From positions 1 to 64,000 of the forward strand of contig NZ_RSCL01000016.1 in NCBI RefSeq assembly GCF_003991905.1: 64,000 nucleotides of DNA, given 5' to 3'. The DNA is from Dulcicalothrix desertica PCC 7102 (GTDB taxonomy: Bacteria > Cyanobacteriota > Cyanobacteriia > Cyanobacteriales > Nostocaceae). Both the position numbers and the translations under genes were made by a program. Under the pieces are notes generated by a model that was not told the origin of the DNA, ran no database searches, and saw only the letters and a list, made by a program, of their open reading frames with translations. Each line of letters opens with the position of its first letter. Within the stretch, counting starts at the first letter, position 1. Of this stretch, positions 46,566-55,696 are shown piece after piece.

Positions 46566-47468
46566 ATGAATACTTTACACAAGTTAATTATATTTCCTTT
46601 GATTGTGTTACTTATTTCAGCATGTAATGCATTAAATGCACAAAGCTTAACTGGAAACCAAGCAAATTCTAGTTCTGACAAATGTCCAGACAAACCAACT
46701 GGTTCTCTCAACATCAATAAAGTTGAAAAAATTCAGCTAAGTTCACAACCTGTTACAAAATCCGCTCAAGTCCAAGCGGGTCAATATTTAGGATACACTT
46801 TTACCGCCGAATCAGGTCAAAAGTTAAATCGCGAAACCAAAGAAAATATTTGTATTTGGGTTTATGCTCCAGATAATCAGATTATCACAGGTAAAGATTT
46901 ATTGCAAAGAGGTAGGTATATTATTCAAGTTACGGCGCCGCAAGGTTATACTGCTTTTGATTTAAAGCTAAGTTTAGAATCACCAGCAACTTCTAATTCA
47001 TCTTCTGATGATACTAACAAGCAGATAGCTACATCCCCACCTTCAGCAACCGAAAGTTCGTCTGTAAACACAAATATTCCCATATCAAGAACAGAAAGTT
47101 TACCTGCAACTACAAATAACACGTCTCGACCATCTCCTGAAAAAGTCGTGGAAGATTACTTTGTTAAAATTAATAATAAGGAATTCTTAGATGCATGGAA
47201 TATTTTAACTACTCAAGCTCAAGATAATAAACAATATCATCCAAATGGATTTAATTCCTTTTTGGAATGGTATAGAGACACTGTTGATTATGTAAATATT
47301 CAAAATATAGCTTTAGTGCAGTCTAACCAAGATGTGGCAACGGTGAACTTTAGGAGTAGATATAACGTTAAATATGGCAAAATAGTTCCTGTCAATTTAA
47401 TGTTTTATATGAGGTGGAATGAAGAAAAGCAAAATTGGGCTATTAATAGAATACAAGTTTTAAAATAA
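46566..47468 (+). CDS. Lipoprotein of the kinase operon, 1
   Basis: A 300-residue lipoprotein. The signal is MNTLHKLIIFPLIVLLISAC with the lipidated Cys in ISAC. An N-terminal beta domain (KVEKIQLSSQPVTKSAQVQA, GQYLGYTFTAESGQ, CIWVYAPDNQII) is shared with the next gene. A Ser/Thr-rich linker leads to a C-terminal domain (EKVVEDYFVKINNKEFLDAW, NWAINRIQVLK) that looks like an NTF2-like fold. Start is 9 bp after the vWA stop. Confidence 0.75.
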   Translation: MNTLHKLIIFPLIVLLISACNALNAQSLTGNQANSSSDKCPDKPTGSLNINKVEKIQLSSQPVTKSAQVQAGQYLGYTFTAESGQKLNRETKENICIWVYAPDNQIITGKDLLQRGRYIIQVTAPQGYTAFDLKLSLESPATSNSSSDDTNKQIATSPPSATESSSVNTNIPISRTESLPATTNNTSRPSPEKVVEDYFVKINNKEFLDAWNILTTQAQDNKQYHPNGFNSFLEWYRDTVDYVNIQNIALVQSNQDVATVNFRSRYNVKYGKIVPVNLMFYMRWNEEKQNWAINRIQVLK

Positions 47469-47493
47469 TTAAATACAATTATAGCATCTATTT

Positions 47494-48474
47494 ATGAAAA
47501 CTTATACAGCAATTTCCGTTTCTGGCTTATTACCTACGAATCAAGCAATAAAAATATTTTTAATATTACCAATATTACTGTGTAGCAGTTGTTCAGCATT
47601 ACAGATACTAGCTAAGGATATTTCTAATAATGCTGATGCGAAGTGTAGAGAAAAACCTGCTGGCACACTGGATAGTAAAAACGTCAAAAAAATTCAATTA
47701 GGCTCTCAAACGGTTATAGAGTCTGCTCAAGCAAAAGCAGATGAATATTTAGGGTATGCTTTTGAAGCTGAATCTGGTCAGAAACTGCGCCTTTCTACAG
47801 ATGCTGATGTTTGTGTATGGGTATATGCACCTAATAATCAAATTTTGAAAGGTGAAGATTTGTTGCAAACAGGTAGATACATCATTCAAGTCTCAACGCT
47901 TAAAGATTCCAAAAATTTTGAAATGAAAATGGCTTTGGGTAATCCCCAGGATTTTTCAAATTCTAACTCTTCTGTTTCTAATTCTTCCGTTTCTAATACT
48001 TCTGTTTCTAATAATGCTACTCCTACAGTTCTTCCAAATCCTATTATAGCTACGTCTACATCTACATCTGAAACTAATTTCAGCCAAGAACAAGCACTAG
48101 GGTTAATTCAAGAATGGTATACTGCTAAACCACAAATCTTTGCAGAGCCTTTTGATACAAGTTTAGCTAATAAACTGACTACTGGAAAACTATATGAAAA
48201 AATTGTACATCCAACAGATGGTTCTATTGCTTGGCTTAAAGGCAATAATTCCTACTATAGATATACCCGGCATGAAATTAAAAATGTTATGGAGTTCTCC
48301 AATTATGAAAAACAACCATATATAAAGGTCAGAATCATTGAAGAATTATATTTTTATGATAAAGGTCAAATTAGCAAGAAAAATTCTGGACTTTATCAAA
48401 GAAATTTTATCTACTTTTTTGCTCAAGATGATAACGGAGCCTGGAAAATATCCGATAGTGCAAAAATAAATTAG
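47494..48474 (+). CDS. Lipoprotein of the kinase operon, 2
   Basis: A 326-residue paralogue of lipoprotein 1. The signal ends in LLCSSC. The first domain matches the sister protein (VKKIQLGSQTVIESAQAKAD, EYLGYAFEAESGQKLRL, CVWVYAPNNQIL). A low-complexity SNSSVSNSSVSNTSVSNN linker follows near 155-175, and a C-terminal domain with EQALGLIQEWYTAKPQIF and FFAQDDNGAWKISD that resembles the ARC6-IMS/NTF2-like type. The pair probably arose by tandem duplication. Confidence 0.75.
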   Translation: MKTYTAISVSGLLPTNQAIKIFLILPILLCSSCSALQILAKDISNNADAKCREKPAGTLDSKNVKKIQLGSQTVIESAQAKADEYLGYAFEAESGQKLRLSTDADVCVWVYAPNNQILKGEDLLQTGRYIIQVSTLKDSKNFEMKMALGNPQDFSNSNSSVSNSSVSNTSVSNNATPTVLPNPIIATSTSTSETNFSQEQALGLIQEWYTAKPQIFAEPFDTSLANKLTTGKLYEKIVHPTDGSIAWLKGNNSYYRYTRHEIKNVMEFSNYEKQPYIKVRIIEELYFYDKGQISKKNSGLYQRNFIYFFAQDDNGAWKISDSAKIN

Positions 48475-48477
48475 TAG

Positions 48478-48494
48478 GGTGGGCATTGCCCACC
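48478..48494 (+). repeat. GGTGGGC/GCCCACC hairpin in the operon
   Basis: Seven-base arms around ATT, 4 bp after the lipoprotein 2 stop. No T-run follows. It may partly separate the upstream and downstream parts of the operon. Confidence 0.5.
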
Positions 48495-48550
48495 ATACAC
48501 ATATCTCAAAAATCTGGCAGATATTTTTATATAAATTAAATCATTAGATT

Positions 48551-48934
48551 ATGGTTAAATATAGTTTTTATCTGAAAGTCAAAGTTAGTGGAGACGAACA
48601 TTCTTACTCTTTAGACTTAAATTCAAATCAAGAAAATGCTCCTGAAAAAGTTTTTACTTCCGAGGTTAGAGAAAATATTCGTTTAAACCTGCAAAACCAA
48701 AGTTTATGTGCTATAAAGGATAATCATATAAACCAGATTGTTAATACTTGGATACAAGATATCAAAGAGGGATATCGAGATAGCACACTAACTTTGAATT
48801 TACCTCTATTAATAGAATCAGGAATCGAAGAGCTAAATGAACAAGGGAATCAAGAGATTCCTGCTCTAGTTAATCCTGATTTATCTGATATAGAGCCGAC
48901 GTTTGGAATGTTGCCACCGTTAATTTTTTCTTAA
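48551..48934 (+). CDS. Small cytosolic protein, unknown
   Basis: A 127-residue soluble protein with a mixed alpha/beta pattern (KYSFYLKVKVSGDEHSYSL, RENIRLNLQNQSLCAIKDN, VNTWIQDIKEGYRDSTLTL). It lies 33 bp before the second vWA gene. No family is recognised; its constant place would suggest a subunit. Confidence 0.6.
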   Translation: MVKYSFYLKVKVSGDEHSYSLDLNSNQENAPEKVFTSEVRENIRLNLQNQSLCAIKDNHINQIVNTWIQDIKEGYRDSTLTLNLPLLIESGIEELNEQGNQEIPALVNPDLSDIEPTFGMLPPLIFS

Positions 48935-48967
48935 GTCAAATTTTACACATTATTTAGAGGATTACAA

Positions 48968-50362
48968 ATGTCAGATGCATTAAATATAAGCATTACTCCG
49001 CATCGAGAATTTATGCCTGCGGATACGGCAGGACAGAAATTATTCTTGATGTTGAAAATACGCCCAAATAAAGAAGTAGCTAAAACTCTTCCACCTACTA
49101 ACTTTGTATTTGTCATTGATACCAGTGGTTCGATGTATGAAGTAGTTTCTGGAGAAATAACTCCTACTGGTACTACTTATATACAGGACGGTAAGCAATA
49201 CAACGAAGTAACAGGAGGTAAATCGAAAATCGATATTGTTATTGAGTCTTTGTTAGCACTAGTACGTTCTGGCAAACTAAAAGACACTGACCGTGTTGCA
49301 ATTGTTCAGTTTGATGATAATGCTTCACAGATTATTGGTTTAACCCCTGCGACACAAATTAGTCAGTTAGAAAACGCTATTACTAAACTTCGCAGCTTTT
49401 CCGGTGGTACTCGCATGGGACTAGGGTTGAGTCGTGCTTTAGATATACTTGGTAATCAAGATATGGCTGTCCGACGTACCCTATTATTTACAGACGGTCA
49501 AACTTGCGATGAAGACACCTGCCGAAATATTGCATCAGATTTTGCCGCTAAAAATATCCCGATAACTGCTTTGGGAGTTGGTGAAGACTTTAAAGAAGAT
49601 TTACTTTCTCATTTGAGCGATTCTACGGGTGGAAGCTTATTTTATGTGGTTCCTGGTAATGCTATTGGTACCCAGGTTCCTATATTAGAGTTACCAAATA
49701 AAATTATTGAGGAATACAGCCAAGCACAGCAAGAAGTTATCACAAATTTAGCTTTAACAGTCAAAACTGTTAAGGGTGTAGAACTTACCCGTATTGTTCG
49801 CGCGTATCCTACTCAAGCAGAATTCCCTTTAACTCAAGACCCTTATCCTATTGGTAATGCTGCGGCAAATGATGAAACAATATTTATTCTTGAATTCAGC
49901 ATGGATAACCGTCCTGCGTCGCGCGTTCGTATTGCTCAACTTGGTTTAACCTACGATATCCCTGGACAAAACCGACGTGGTGAACTTCCACCCCAAAATT
50001 TAGTAATTCAATTTGTTGTCGGACAAGGGGGTGCAGCACAAGTTGACCAAGAAGTAATGGATTATGTACAGCAATGTAATATTTCTAATATAGTTGGCCA
50101 AGCCATAACAATTGCCGACCGCGACCCCCGCAAGGCTGAAGAACTGTTAGAAACCGCGCGACGCATGACCGTTAGAATTGGCAATGCAGCAATGGAAGAA
50201 TCACTCAACGGCGCCCAACAAGAGCTACGCAAAACCCAGAAAATTTCTTCAGGAACTCGTAAAACCGTTAAAATAGGCGCCAAAGGTAAAACTGTCAAAA
50301 TGGGCAGTGATATTAATAGCCAATTTTCAGAAGAAGAAATGCGTCAGCTGACAGGAACCTAA
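48968..50362 (+). CDS. Cytosolic vWA-domain protein with C-terminal TVK repeats
   Basis: A 464-residue vWA protein without signal peptide. The MIDAS is VFVIDTSGSMYE near residue 55, with SGGTRMG and FTDGQT completing the metal site. The middle is beta-rich. The C-terminus has two copies of a short motif, RKTVKIG and GKTVKMG (about 430-445). Because the operon has FHA proteins and a Ser/Thr kinase, the Thr in these motifs is a plausible phosphorylation and FHA-docking site (inference). AGAGGATT lies before the ATG. Confidence 0.8.
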   Translation: MSDALNISITPHREFMPADTAGQKLFLMLKIRPNKEVAKTLPPTNFVFVIDTSGSMYEVVSGEITPTGTTYIQDGKQYNEVTGGKSKIDIVIESLLALVRSGKLKDTDRVAIVQFDDNASQIIGLTPATQISQLENAITKLRSFSGGTRMGLGLSRALDILGNQDMAVRRTLLFTDGQTCDEDTCRNIASDFAAKNIPITALGVGEDFKEDLLSHLSDSTGGSLFYVVPGNAIGTQVPILELPNKIIEEYSQAQQEVITNLALTVKTVKGVELTRIVRAYPTQAEFPLTQDPYPIGNAAANDETIFILEFSMDNRPASRVRIAQLGLTYDIPGQNRRGELPPQNLVIQFVVGQGGAAQVDQEVMDYVQQCNISNIVGQAITIADRDPRKAEELLETARRMTVRIGNAAMEESLNGAQQELRKTQKISSGTRKTVKIGAKGKTVKMGSDINSQFSEEEMRQLTGT

Positions 50363-50463
50363 AATTCACCCAATTTTAGATTAGATTCTCGGTTTTAGCT
50401 TTTGAATTGCTAGTTACCAAAAAGATTACCAAAAAAATTATCATAATCACAAGAGAAATACAA

Positions 50464-50961
50464 ATGATTGTCTGTACAGCATGTTGCTACGATAAAAATC
50501 CAGATGACGCTGAATACTGTGACGCTTGTGGTTCAGAATTACAAGCAGCGGTAATTCCTGCACCTAGCGTTATCCAGCCACAAATATCGTCTCCACAAAT
50601 ACTGCAACCCAGTTCTTCAACTACAACAATAGCCAAGCTTATTTCCAAACATCCAGGTTCTCCTGTACCAGAATTTATTTTGGATAGTAATGCTATTGTT
50701 GGTATATTTGACCCAGATATGGGGCCTGTAGATATTGACTTAGAAGAATTTCCTGGTGGTGAAACCGTTTCACGTAGCCATGCAGAAATTTTTTTAGAAG
50801 CAGGAGTCTGGAAAGTCAAAGATATAGGCTCTACAAATGGCATTTTTATTAAACTAAGTGGTCAAACTCGTTACGGCGCCAGAATTACTATACCAGAAAC
50901 TATAAATATTGGAGACGAAGTAGCTTTCGGTAAAGTCCGCTTCCTCTTTCAAAGCGCTTGA
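50464..50961 (+). CDS. Zinc-ribbon FHA-domain protein
   Basis: A 165-residue protein. An N-terminal zinc ribbon (CTACCYDK..., CDACGSE; Cys at about 4, 7, 20, 23) is joined by a proline-rich linker to an FHA domain at about 75-160 (SRSHAEIFLE, VKDIGSTNGIFI). The FHA signature residues Ser-Arg-Ser-His and Thr-Asn-Gly are intact, so phosphothreonine binding is likely. The ATG at 50,464 follows a polar stretch with AGAG; a longer frame from 50,407 looks less likely. Predicted adaptor between kinase and vWA protein. Confidence 0.85.
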   Translation: MIVCTACCYDKNPDDAEYCDACGSELQAAVIPAPSVIQPQISSPQILQPSSSTTTIAKLISKHPGSPVPEFILDSNAIVGIFDPDMGPVDIDLEEFPGGETVSRSHAEIFLEAGVWKVKDIGSTNGIFIKLSGQTRYGARITIPETINIGDEVAFGKVRFLFQSA

Positions 50962-51064
50962 AGGCATTTTGAAACAGTTTTAATACTATGGGAGCAAACT
51001 TTTTCTCCCATATTTATTATATAGCCATGTTTTAAGTAAACGAAATCTACTAATAGGGTATTCA

Positions 51065-52891
51065 ATGATATTATCTTCAACTGACACAAGCGCGACATTA
51101 TTAATCCAAGAAAATCAAAGTTTCCAACTAGAAAACTTTCGAGTAAAAGTTTTATCATACCTAGGTCAACTGACAACAGATACATACTACTTCAAAGTTA
51201 ATATTTTTGAAATAGAAACTGATACTGCTATAGGTAAATTAGGTTTATTGCGTGTGGGTTCAGATAAAGGAGGACTGTATCGAGAGTTGAAGTTAAGAGA
51301 AGCTCTCGGTGATTATAAAATGGTCGCTGAACTTTTAGCTCATACAACAATAGACTCCGTAATCATTAATCCCCACTTGTCTACTGCTAATCTAACGGTA
51401 AATCAAGAATATGAGCAGCATCAGCCAGACCATTCAACACAAGAGGGCGAATTAATAGACAATACAACCTTCAAAACGAGTGAAAATATAGATGAATTTA
51501 GCTTAAGCGAGCAAATTGTAAGTACAGATAGCCAAGTAGAAACAGCCTCTCAGTATTTAGAGGAGGAATATTACCCCGAAATAGAAGCACATTTTGAATT
51601 ATCTTCTAGTAAACTTTTATTATTAACTGATTTTGTAGAAGATACAAAAACACTAGATACTTGGCTAAAATCAGAACCCTCCTTAGAAGATTCATTATTT
51701 ATAACTAGCCAAGTCTGCCAATTTTTACGCTATGCTCATGAACGGAATTGGTGCTTTATCTCAATTGAACCTCGACTTATAACAATAGGAACACCCTGTA
51801 CCTTCTTTGATTTAACCAGTGCTTATGCAGTCGGTGAAACATTGCCTTTTTGTTTGTCAGGAAGCTATTGTGCTTCCGAACTTGCTTCAAACAAGAGTCT
51901 CATCCACCAGTCAATGAGTACTTATACAGTAGGAGCATTGCTATATCATTCAATTCATCAACAACCTTTGTCACCACATCAAACAACCGAGCTTACAATC
52001 AATCCTATTCCTGGCATTTACCAAATATTAAAAATTAGCCTATCTCCAATTCCCGAAGAACGCTTCAGTTTATCTCAGTTGCTCACCACACTTTTAGAAA
52101 ATCGTCAAGCAATTCGGAATCCGAAAATACGATGGAATGTTGCGAGCCGTTCGACAGTAGGGTTATCAGTTAGGCGCCTGCAAAATGAAGACAACTACGG
52201 TGTTAAGCAGCAGTTCAGCGATTTGGAAACAATGATATTGGGAGTTGTTGCTGATGGGATGGGTGGTTTATCTTACGGAGAAGTTGCAAGTAAACTAGCA
52301 GTACAAACAGTTTTAGAAGAGCCAATAACTTCTTTGAAAACCGTAGAAAAACGCAATGAATGGTTAATGTCATTATTCGATAAAGCTAATGAGGTAATAT
52401 CTAATAATGTTAAAGATGCAGGAACCACGTTAAGCGTAGTACTATGTATTTCTCAACAATTAATGATAGCTCATGTTGGTGACAGTCGAATTTATCTATT
52501 ACGTCAAGGTAAAATAAGCCAGTTAAGTGAAGACCATTCGCTTGTCGCGATGTTAATTGCTAGTAATCAAATCACAGAAGCTGAGAGTGAACAACATCCA
52601 GACCGAAATGTACTCATTAAATCTCTTGGCGCCAAAAATCGATTAAGCGATGGTTACGTCCAAAACCTGAAGCGTACTACTCCAGATTTATCAATGAATT
52701 TAGAACATAATGACATCTTACTATTATGTACAGATGGCGTTTGGGATTTTGTATCTAAAAACGAGCTTGAAGAAATCTTTCACAATCATCAAGATTTACA
52801 ACTAGCAGTAAACCAAACTATTGATAAAGTTCTAGAACTAGGCGCCTCGGATAATGCCACCCTTTTAGCAATGCAATATCATGTCCAATAA
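51065..52891 (+). CDS. PP2C-type protein phosphatase with N-terminal pseudokinase
   Basis: A 608-residue two-part protein. Residues about 190-345 have the outline of a kinase C-lobe without catalytic residues: FISIEPRLITI stands in place of HRD-KPxN and FFDLTSAY in place of DFG, followed by STYTVGALLYHSI. The C-terminal 250 residues form a PP2C phosphatase with all metal-binding motifs (NEDNYGV, VVADGMGG, AHVGDSRIYLL, LLCTDGVWD, SDNATLL). It should reverse the phosphorylation made by the next gene's kinase. A pseudokinase fused to PP2C suggests it senses or binds the kinase. Confidence 0.85.
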   Translation: MILSSTDTSATLLIQENQSFQLENFRVKVLSYLGQLTTDTYYFKVNIFEIETDTAIGKLGLLRVGSDKGGLYRELKLREALGDYKMVAELLAHTTIDSVIINPHLSTANLTVNQEYEQHQPDHSTQEGELIDNTTFKTSENIDEFSLSEQIVSTDSQVETASQYLEEEYYPEIEAHFELSSSKLLLLTDFVEDTKTLDTWLKSEPSLEDSLFITSQVCQFLRYAHERNWCFISIEPRLITIGTPCTFFDLTSAYAVGETLPFCLSGSYCASELASNKSLIHQSMSTYTVGALLYHSIHQQPLSPHQTTELTINPIPGIYQILKISLSPIPEERFSLSQLLTTLLENRQAIRNPKIRWNVASRSTVGLSVRRLQNEDNYGVKQQFSDLETMILGVVADGMGGLSYGEVASKLAVQTVLEEPITSLKTVEKRNEWLMSLFDKANEVISNNVKDAGTTLSVVLCISQQLMIAHVGDSRIYLLRQGKISQLSEDHSLVAMLIASNQITEAESEQHPDRNVLIKSLGAKNRLSDGYVQNLKRTTPDLSMNLEHNDILLLCTDGVWDFVSKNELEEIFHNHQDLQLAVNQTIDKVLELGASDNATLLAMQYHVQ

Positions 52892-52947
52892 TCAGAGGAT
52901 TTGTTTTCATATTTCACCTAATTAATTTTGAATTTATTTTACGCAAA

Positions 52948-55041
52948 ATGTCTATTCAATGCCCAACATGTCTGACTACAAATACTGATAGCGCTGTCAG
53001 TTGTATAGCTTGCGGTACACCTCTTACTACCAATAGTAACTCAACTGGATATCATTTACCTCGCGGAACGTTACTAAAGCAAGGACAATATCAAATAGAA
53101 AAATTATTAGGGGAAGGTGGCTTTGGCATTACATATAAAGGAGTATATCTACCAAATTCAGCCCAAGTTGCTATAAAGGAACTTTGGCCTGAAAAAGCAG
53201 TGAGAATTGGCAATACAATAACATGGCCCTCTTCAATACCACCCGCACAAAGACTACACCAAATTAATAAAGTTCAATTAGAAGCTAGTTATCAACAAAA
53301 ATGCGTTCATCCTAGTATTGCTCAAGTCTATGATTGGTTTGAGGAAAATAATACTGCTTATATAGTAATGGAATTCATACCTGGAAAGTCTTTGTATCAA
53401 ATTCTACAAGACGAAGGAATATTAGAAGAAACTAGAGTTAAGTATTATTTTCTTCAAATTGCAGAAGCTTTAAAAGTTATTCATGCTAATAATTTATTAC
53501 ACAGAGATATTAAACCAGATAACATTTTAGTAGACAATAACAGAGCAGTATTAATTGATTTTGGCGCCACAAAAGAATTTATAGCAGGTCAAACAAGCGA
53601 GGTCAGCATAACTTTAACACGAGGTTATGCGCCCTTGGAGCAATACAGTTGTCGAGGTAAACGCTTTCCTGCAACAGATTTTTATGCTTTGTGTGCATCA
53701 ATGTATGAACTGTTAACTGGAAACTTACCCCCAGCAGCTACAGATATTATAAATGGTTGTGATACACTCATTCCACCTCGACAATTACGCCCAAATCTCA
53801 GCCCCTTAATCGAAAAAATTGTTCTCACTGGAATGCAACATCGTGTTGAAGACCGTTTTCAAGGCGCCGATGAATTAATTGATGCTCTCAATAATAAATT
53901 TGTTTCTCCCAGCCAAAAAAGAGCGCGGGAGTTAGTTAAGCAAGGTAAATTGGCTGAAGCAGTTATAGTTTATGAAAAACATCTCAACAGTGAACCGAAT
54001 GATGGAGAAGTTGCTACTGAGTTAGCCTTGGTACAAATGCATTTAGACGACACACAAGCAGAAAACGCGGCATTTGGCGCCATTCAATTAAAACCAAGTG
54101 ATGGTAGAGCATATGGAGTATTAGGACTTGTTAACTGTCGTAAATCAAATTGGTCAGAAGCTTTAATAAACTTGCAAAAAGCAGCAAATTTATCTCCTCA
54201 AGAAGGTTGGATACTAGCAAATTTAGCCTGGGCATTAGGTAACTCCAAGAATTGGCAGCAAGCAGATTTTTTTATCAATAAAGCGCTTCAGCTTGAGCCG
54301 AACAGTACTTTTGCATTAGGTATACAAGCTTGGATAGCAGTTAATCAACAGCAATGGAAACTAGGGGTTAGTACAGCGACTCAAGCAATTTTTAAGATGA
54401 GACAAAACTCCTCTGTAAATTCTCAACAATTACAACAATGGGTATATCCTTATTTAATTTTTGCTTTAGATAAAGCAGTTGTCACTCAGCAAGCAACCGA
54501 CGTAGAAAGACGTATTCAAGAATTTATTGCCCAAGTACCAAATAATAATTTTGGTTTTGGTTTTAGAGGTTGGAAGCAAGCTATGCAGGGTTTATGGAAT
54601 GATGCAGCTTTAAATTTTGACTCTTCAAATAAAAGTTCACAAGTATCTAGTTGGACATTAGTTAATAAAGGAATCACTCAAGAACATTTACATAATTTCC
54701 AAGCAGCTATACAATCTTACGAAACTTGCATAGTAAAATATCCATCTCAATATTTTGCATTATATCGTCTTGGTACTTTGTACGGACAAGCTGGACAATG
54801 GCAAAAAGCACGTTATTACTTAGAAAAAGCAGTCAAATTACAACCAAATTACGCAGAAGCTTATCATAATTTAGGTTGGGTCATGATTAACATAAAAGAC
54901 CAAAACGGTCAAGTAGAAAACTGTACCGAGATTTTATCAGTGTATCGTAAAGCATTTCAACTGTACACGCAGCAGGGAAAACATTCTTTCGCTCAACTTA
55001 TCAAACAAGCTTTTCTAGCAGTTAACGCTGGTAATTTTTAA
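52948..55041 (+). CDS. Zinc-ribbon Ser/Thr protein kinase with TPR repeats
   Basis: A 697-residue kinase. The N-terminal zinc ribbon (CPTC, CIAC) is followed by the kinase domain at about 45-310 (LLGEGGFGITYKG, VAIKELWPE, LLHRDIKPDNILVD, IDFGATKEF, YAPLEQY). Catalytic residues are intact. The second half holds about nine TPR-like helices (AEAVIVYEKHLNSEPNDGE, ALINLQKAANLSPQEGW and so on). It has the same zinc-ribbon type as the FHA protein, hinting at a shared docking partner. It is the last gene of the operon. Confidence 0.9.
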   Translation: MSIQCPTCLTTNTDSAVSCIACGTPLTTNSNSTGYHLPRGTLLKQGQYQIEKLLGEGGFGITYKGVYLPNSAQVAIKELWPEKAVRIGNTITWPSSIPPAQRLHQINKVQLEASYQQKCVHPSIAQVYDWFEENNTAYIVMEFIPGKSLYQILQDEGILEETRVKYYFLQIAEALKVIHANNLLHRDIKPDNILVDNNRAVLIDFGATKEFIAGQTSEVSITLTRGYAPLEQYSCRGKRFPATDFYALCASMYELLTGNLPPAATDIINGCDTLIPPRQLRPNLSPLIEKIVLTGMQHRVEDRFQGADELIDALNNKFVSPSQKRARELVKQGKLAEAVIVYEKHLNSEPNDGEVATELALVQMHLDDTQAENAAFGAIQLKPSDGRAYGVLGLVNCRKSNWSEALINLQKAANLSPQEGWILANLAWALGNSKNWQQADFFINKALQLEPNSTFALGIQAWIAVNQQQWKLGVSTATQAIFKMRQNSSVNSQQLQQWVYPYLIFALDKAVVTQQATDVERRIQEFIAQVPNNNFGFGFRGWKQAMQGLWNDAALNFDSSNKSSQVSSWTLVNKGITQEHLHNFQAAIQSYETCIVKYPSQYFALYRLGTLYGQAGQWQKARYYLEKAVKLQPNYAEAYHNLGWVMINIKDQNGQVENCTEILSVYRKAFQLYTQQGKHSFAQLIKQAFLAVNAGNF

Positions 55042-55345
55042 TTTATTCACTATCATGTTTTAGGTTGCGGCTTATATTTTTGTGCGATAGTATTTAAAAT
55101 CTGGCTTCAATTAATCCATAGTTTTATTCGGGCAAGGCAAGTAAGAACGGGTCTAGCGCAAACGGCAAGCTCCGGGTTCCGGGGCACATTGTAAATTAAC
55201 CGAAGCGCGCAGGAATGGCAGGCGCCGTTTCTCGGTGGTTGGGAAGCGTGGAGGATTTACCAGAAATTGTGCAGCGACTTTTACGAGTGCAAATAGAAAA
55301 CGACACAGCGGTTAAAGTAATTCAACGTTACGATTCCGAGGATAC

Positions 55346-55465
55346 CTCACATCTTGCACCAGGGTTAGAAACCGGGCTTCTTGACAAAAATATCACTAGA
55401 AACCCTAATTTATCGTAAAGAAGCCCGGTTTCTTTTGGCTTGTTGAGAATGCTGCAAGATGTAAG
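55346..55465. mobile_element. 120-bp MITE, copy 1
   Basis: Ends CTCACATCTTGCA and TGCAAGATGTAAG (one mismatch) with an inner stem AGAAACCGGGCTTCTT / AAGAAGCCCGGTTTCT. Flanked by a 4-bp target duplication ATAC (55,342-55,345 and 55,466-55,469). The intact methylase gene has a single ATAC here, so the insertion is exact. Confidence 0.9.
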
Positions 55466-55574
55466 ATACATTATTTTATTGTGACCCTCCTTACCCTCAC
55501 TCTGCAAGGGGAGACAGTCAAGCATATGCTTTTGAAATGACTGACGAGCAACCGAATCGAACTTGCATCCGTAT

Positions 55575-55696
55575 CTCACATCTTGCACCAGTCCTAGAAA
55601 CCGGGCTTCTTGACAAAGACTTTGCTATAAAACGTTGATTTTTCGTACAGAAGCCCGGTTTCTTTAAGCTCCGCAGCGAATGCTGCAAGATGTAAG
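55575..55696. mobile_element. 122-bp MITE, copy 2
   Basis: Same ends and inner stem as copy 1, with a different loop. Flanked by GTAT (55,571-55,574 and 55,697-55,700), single in the intact methylase. GTAT is the reverse complement of ATAC, so both insertions used the same target word. Confidence 0.9.
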
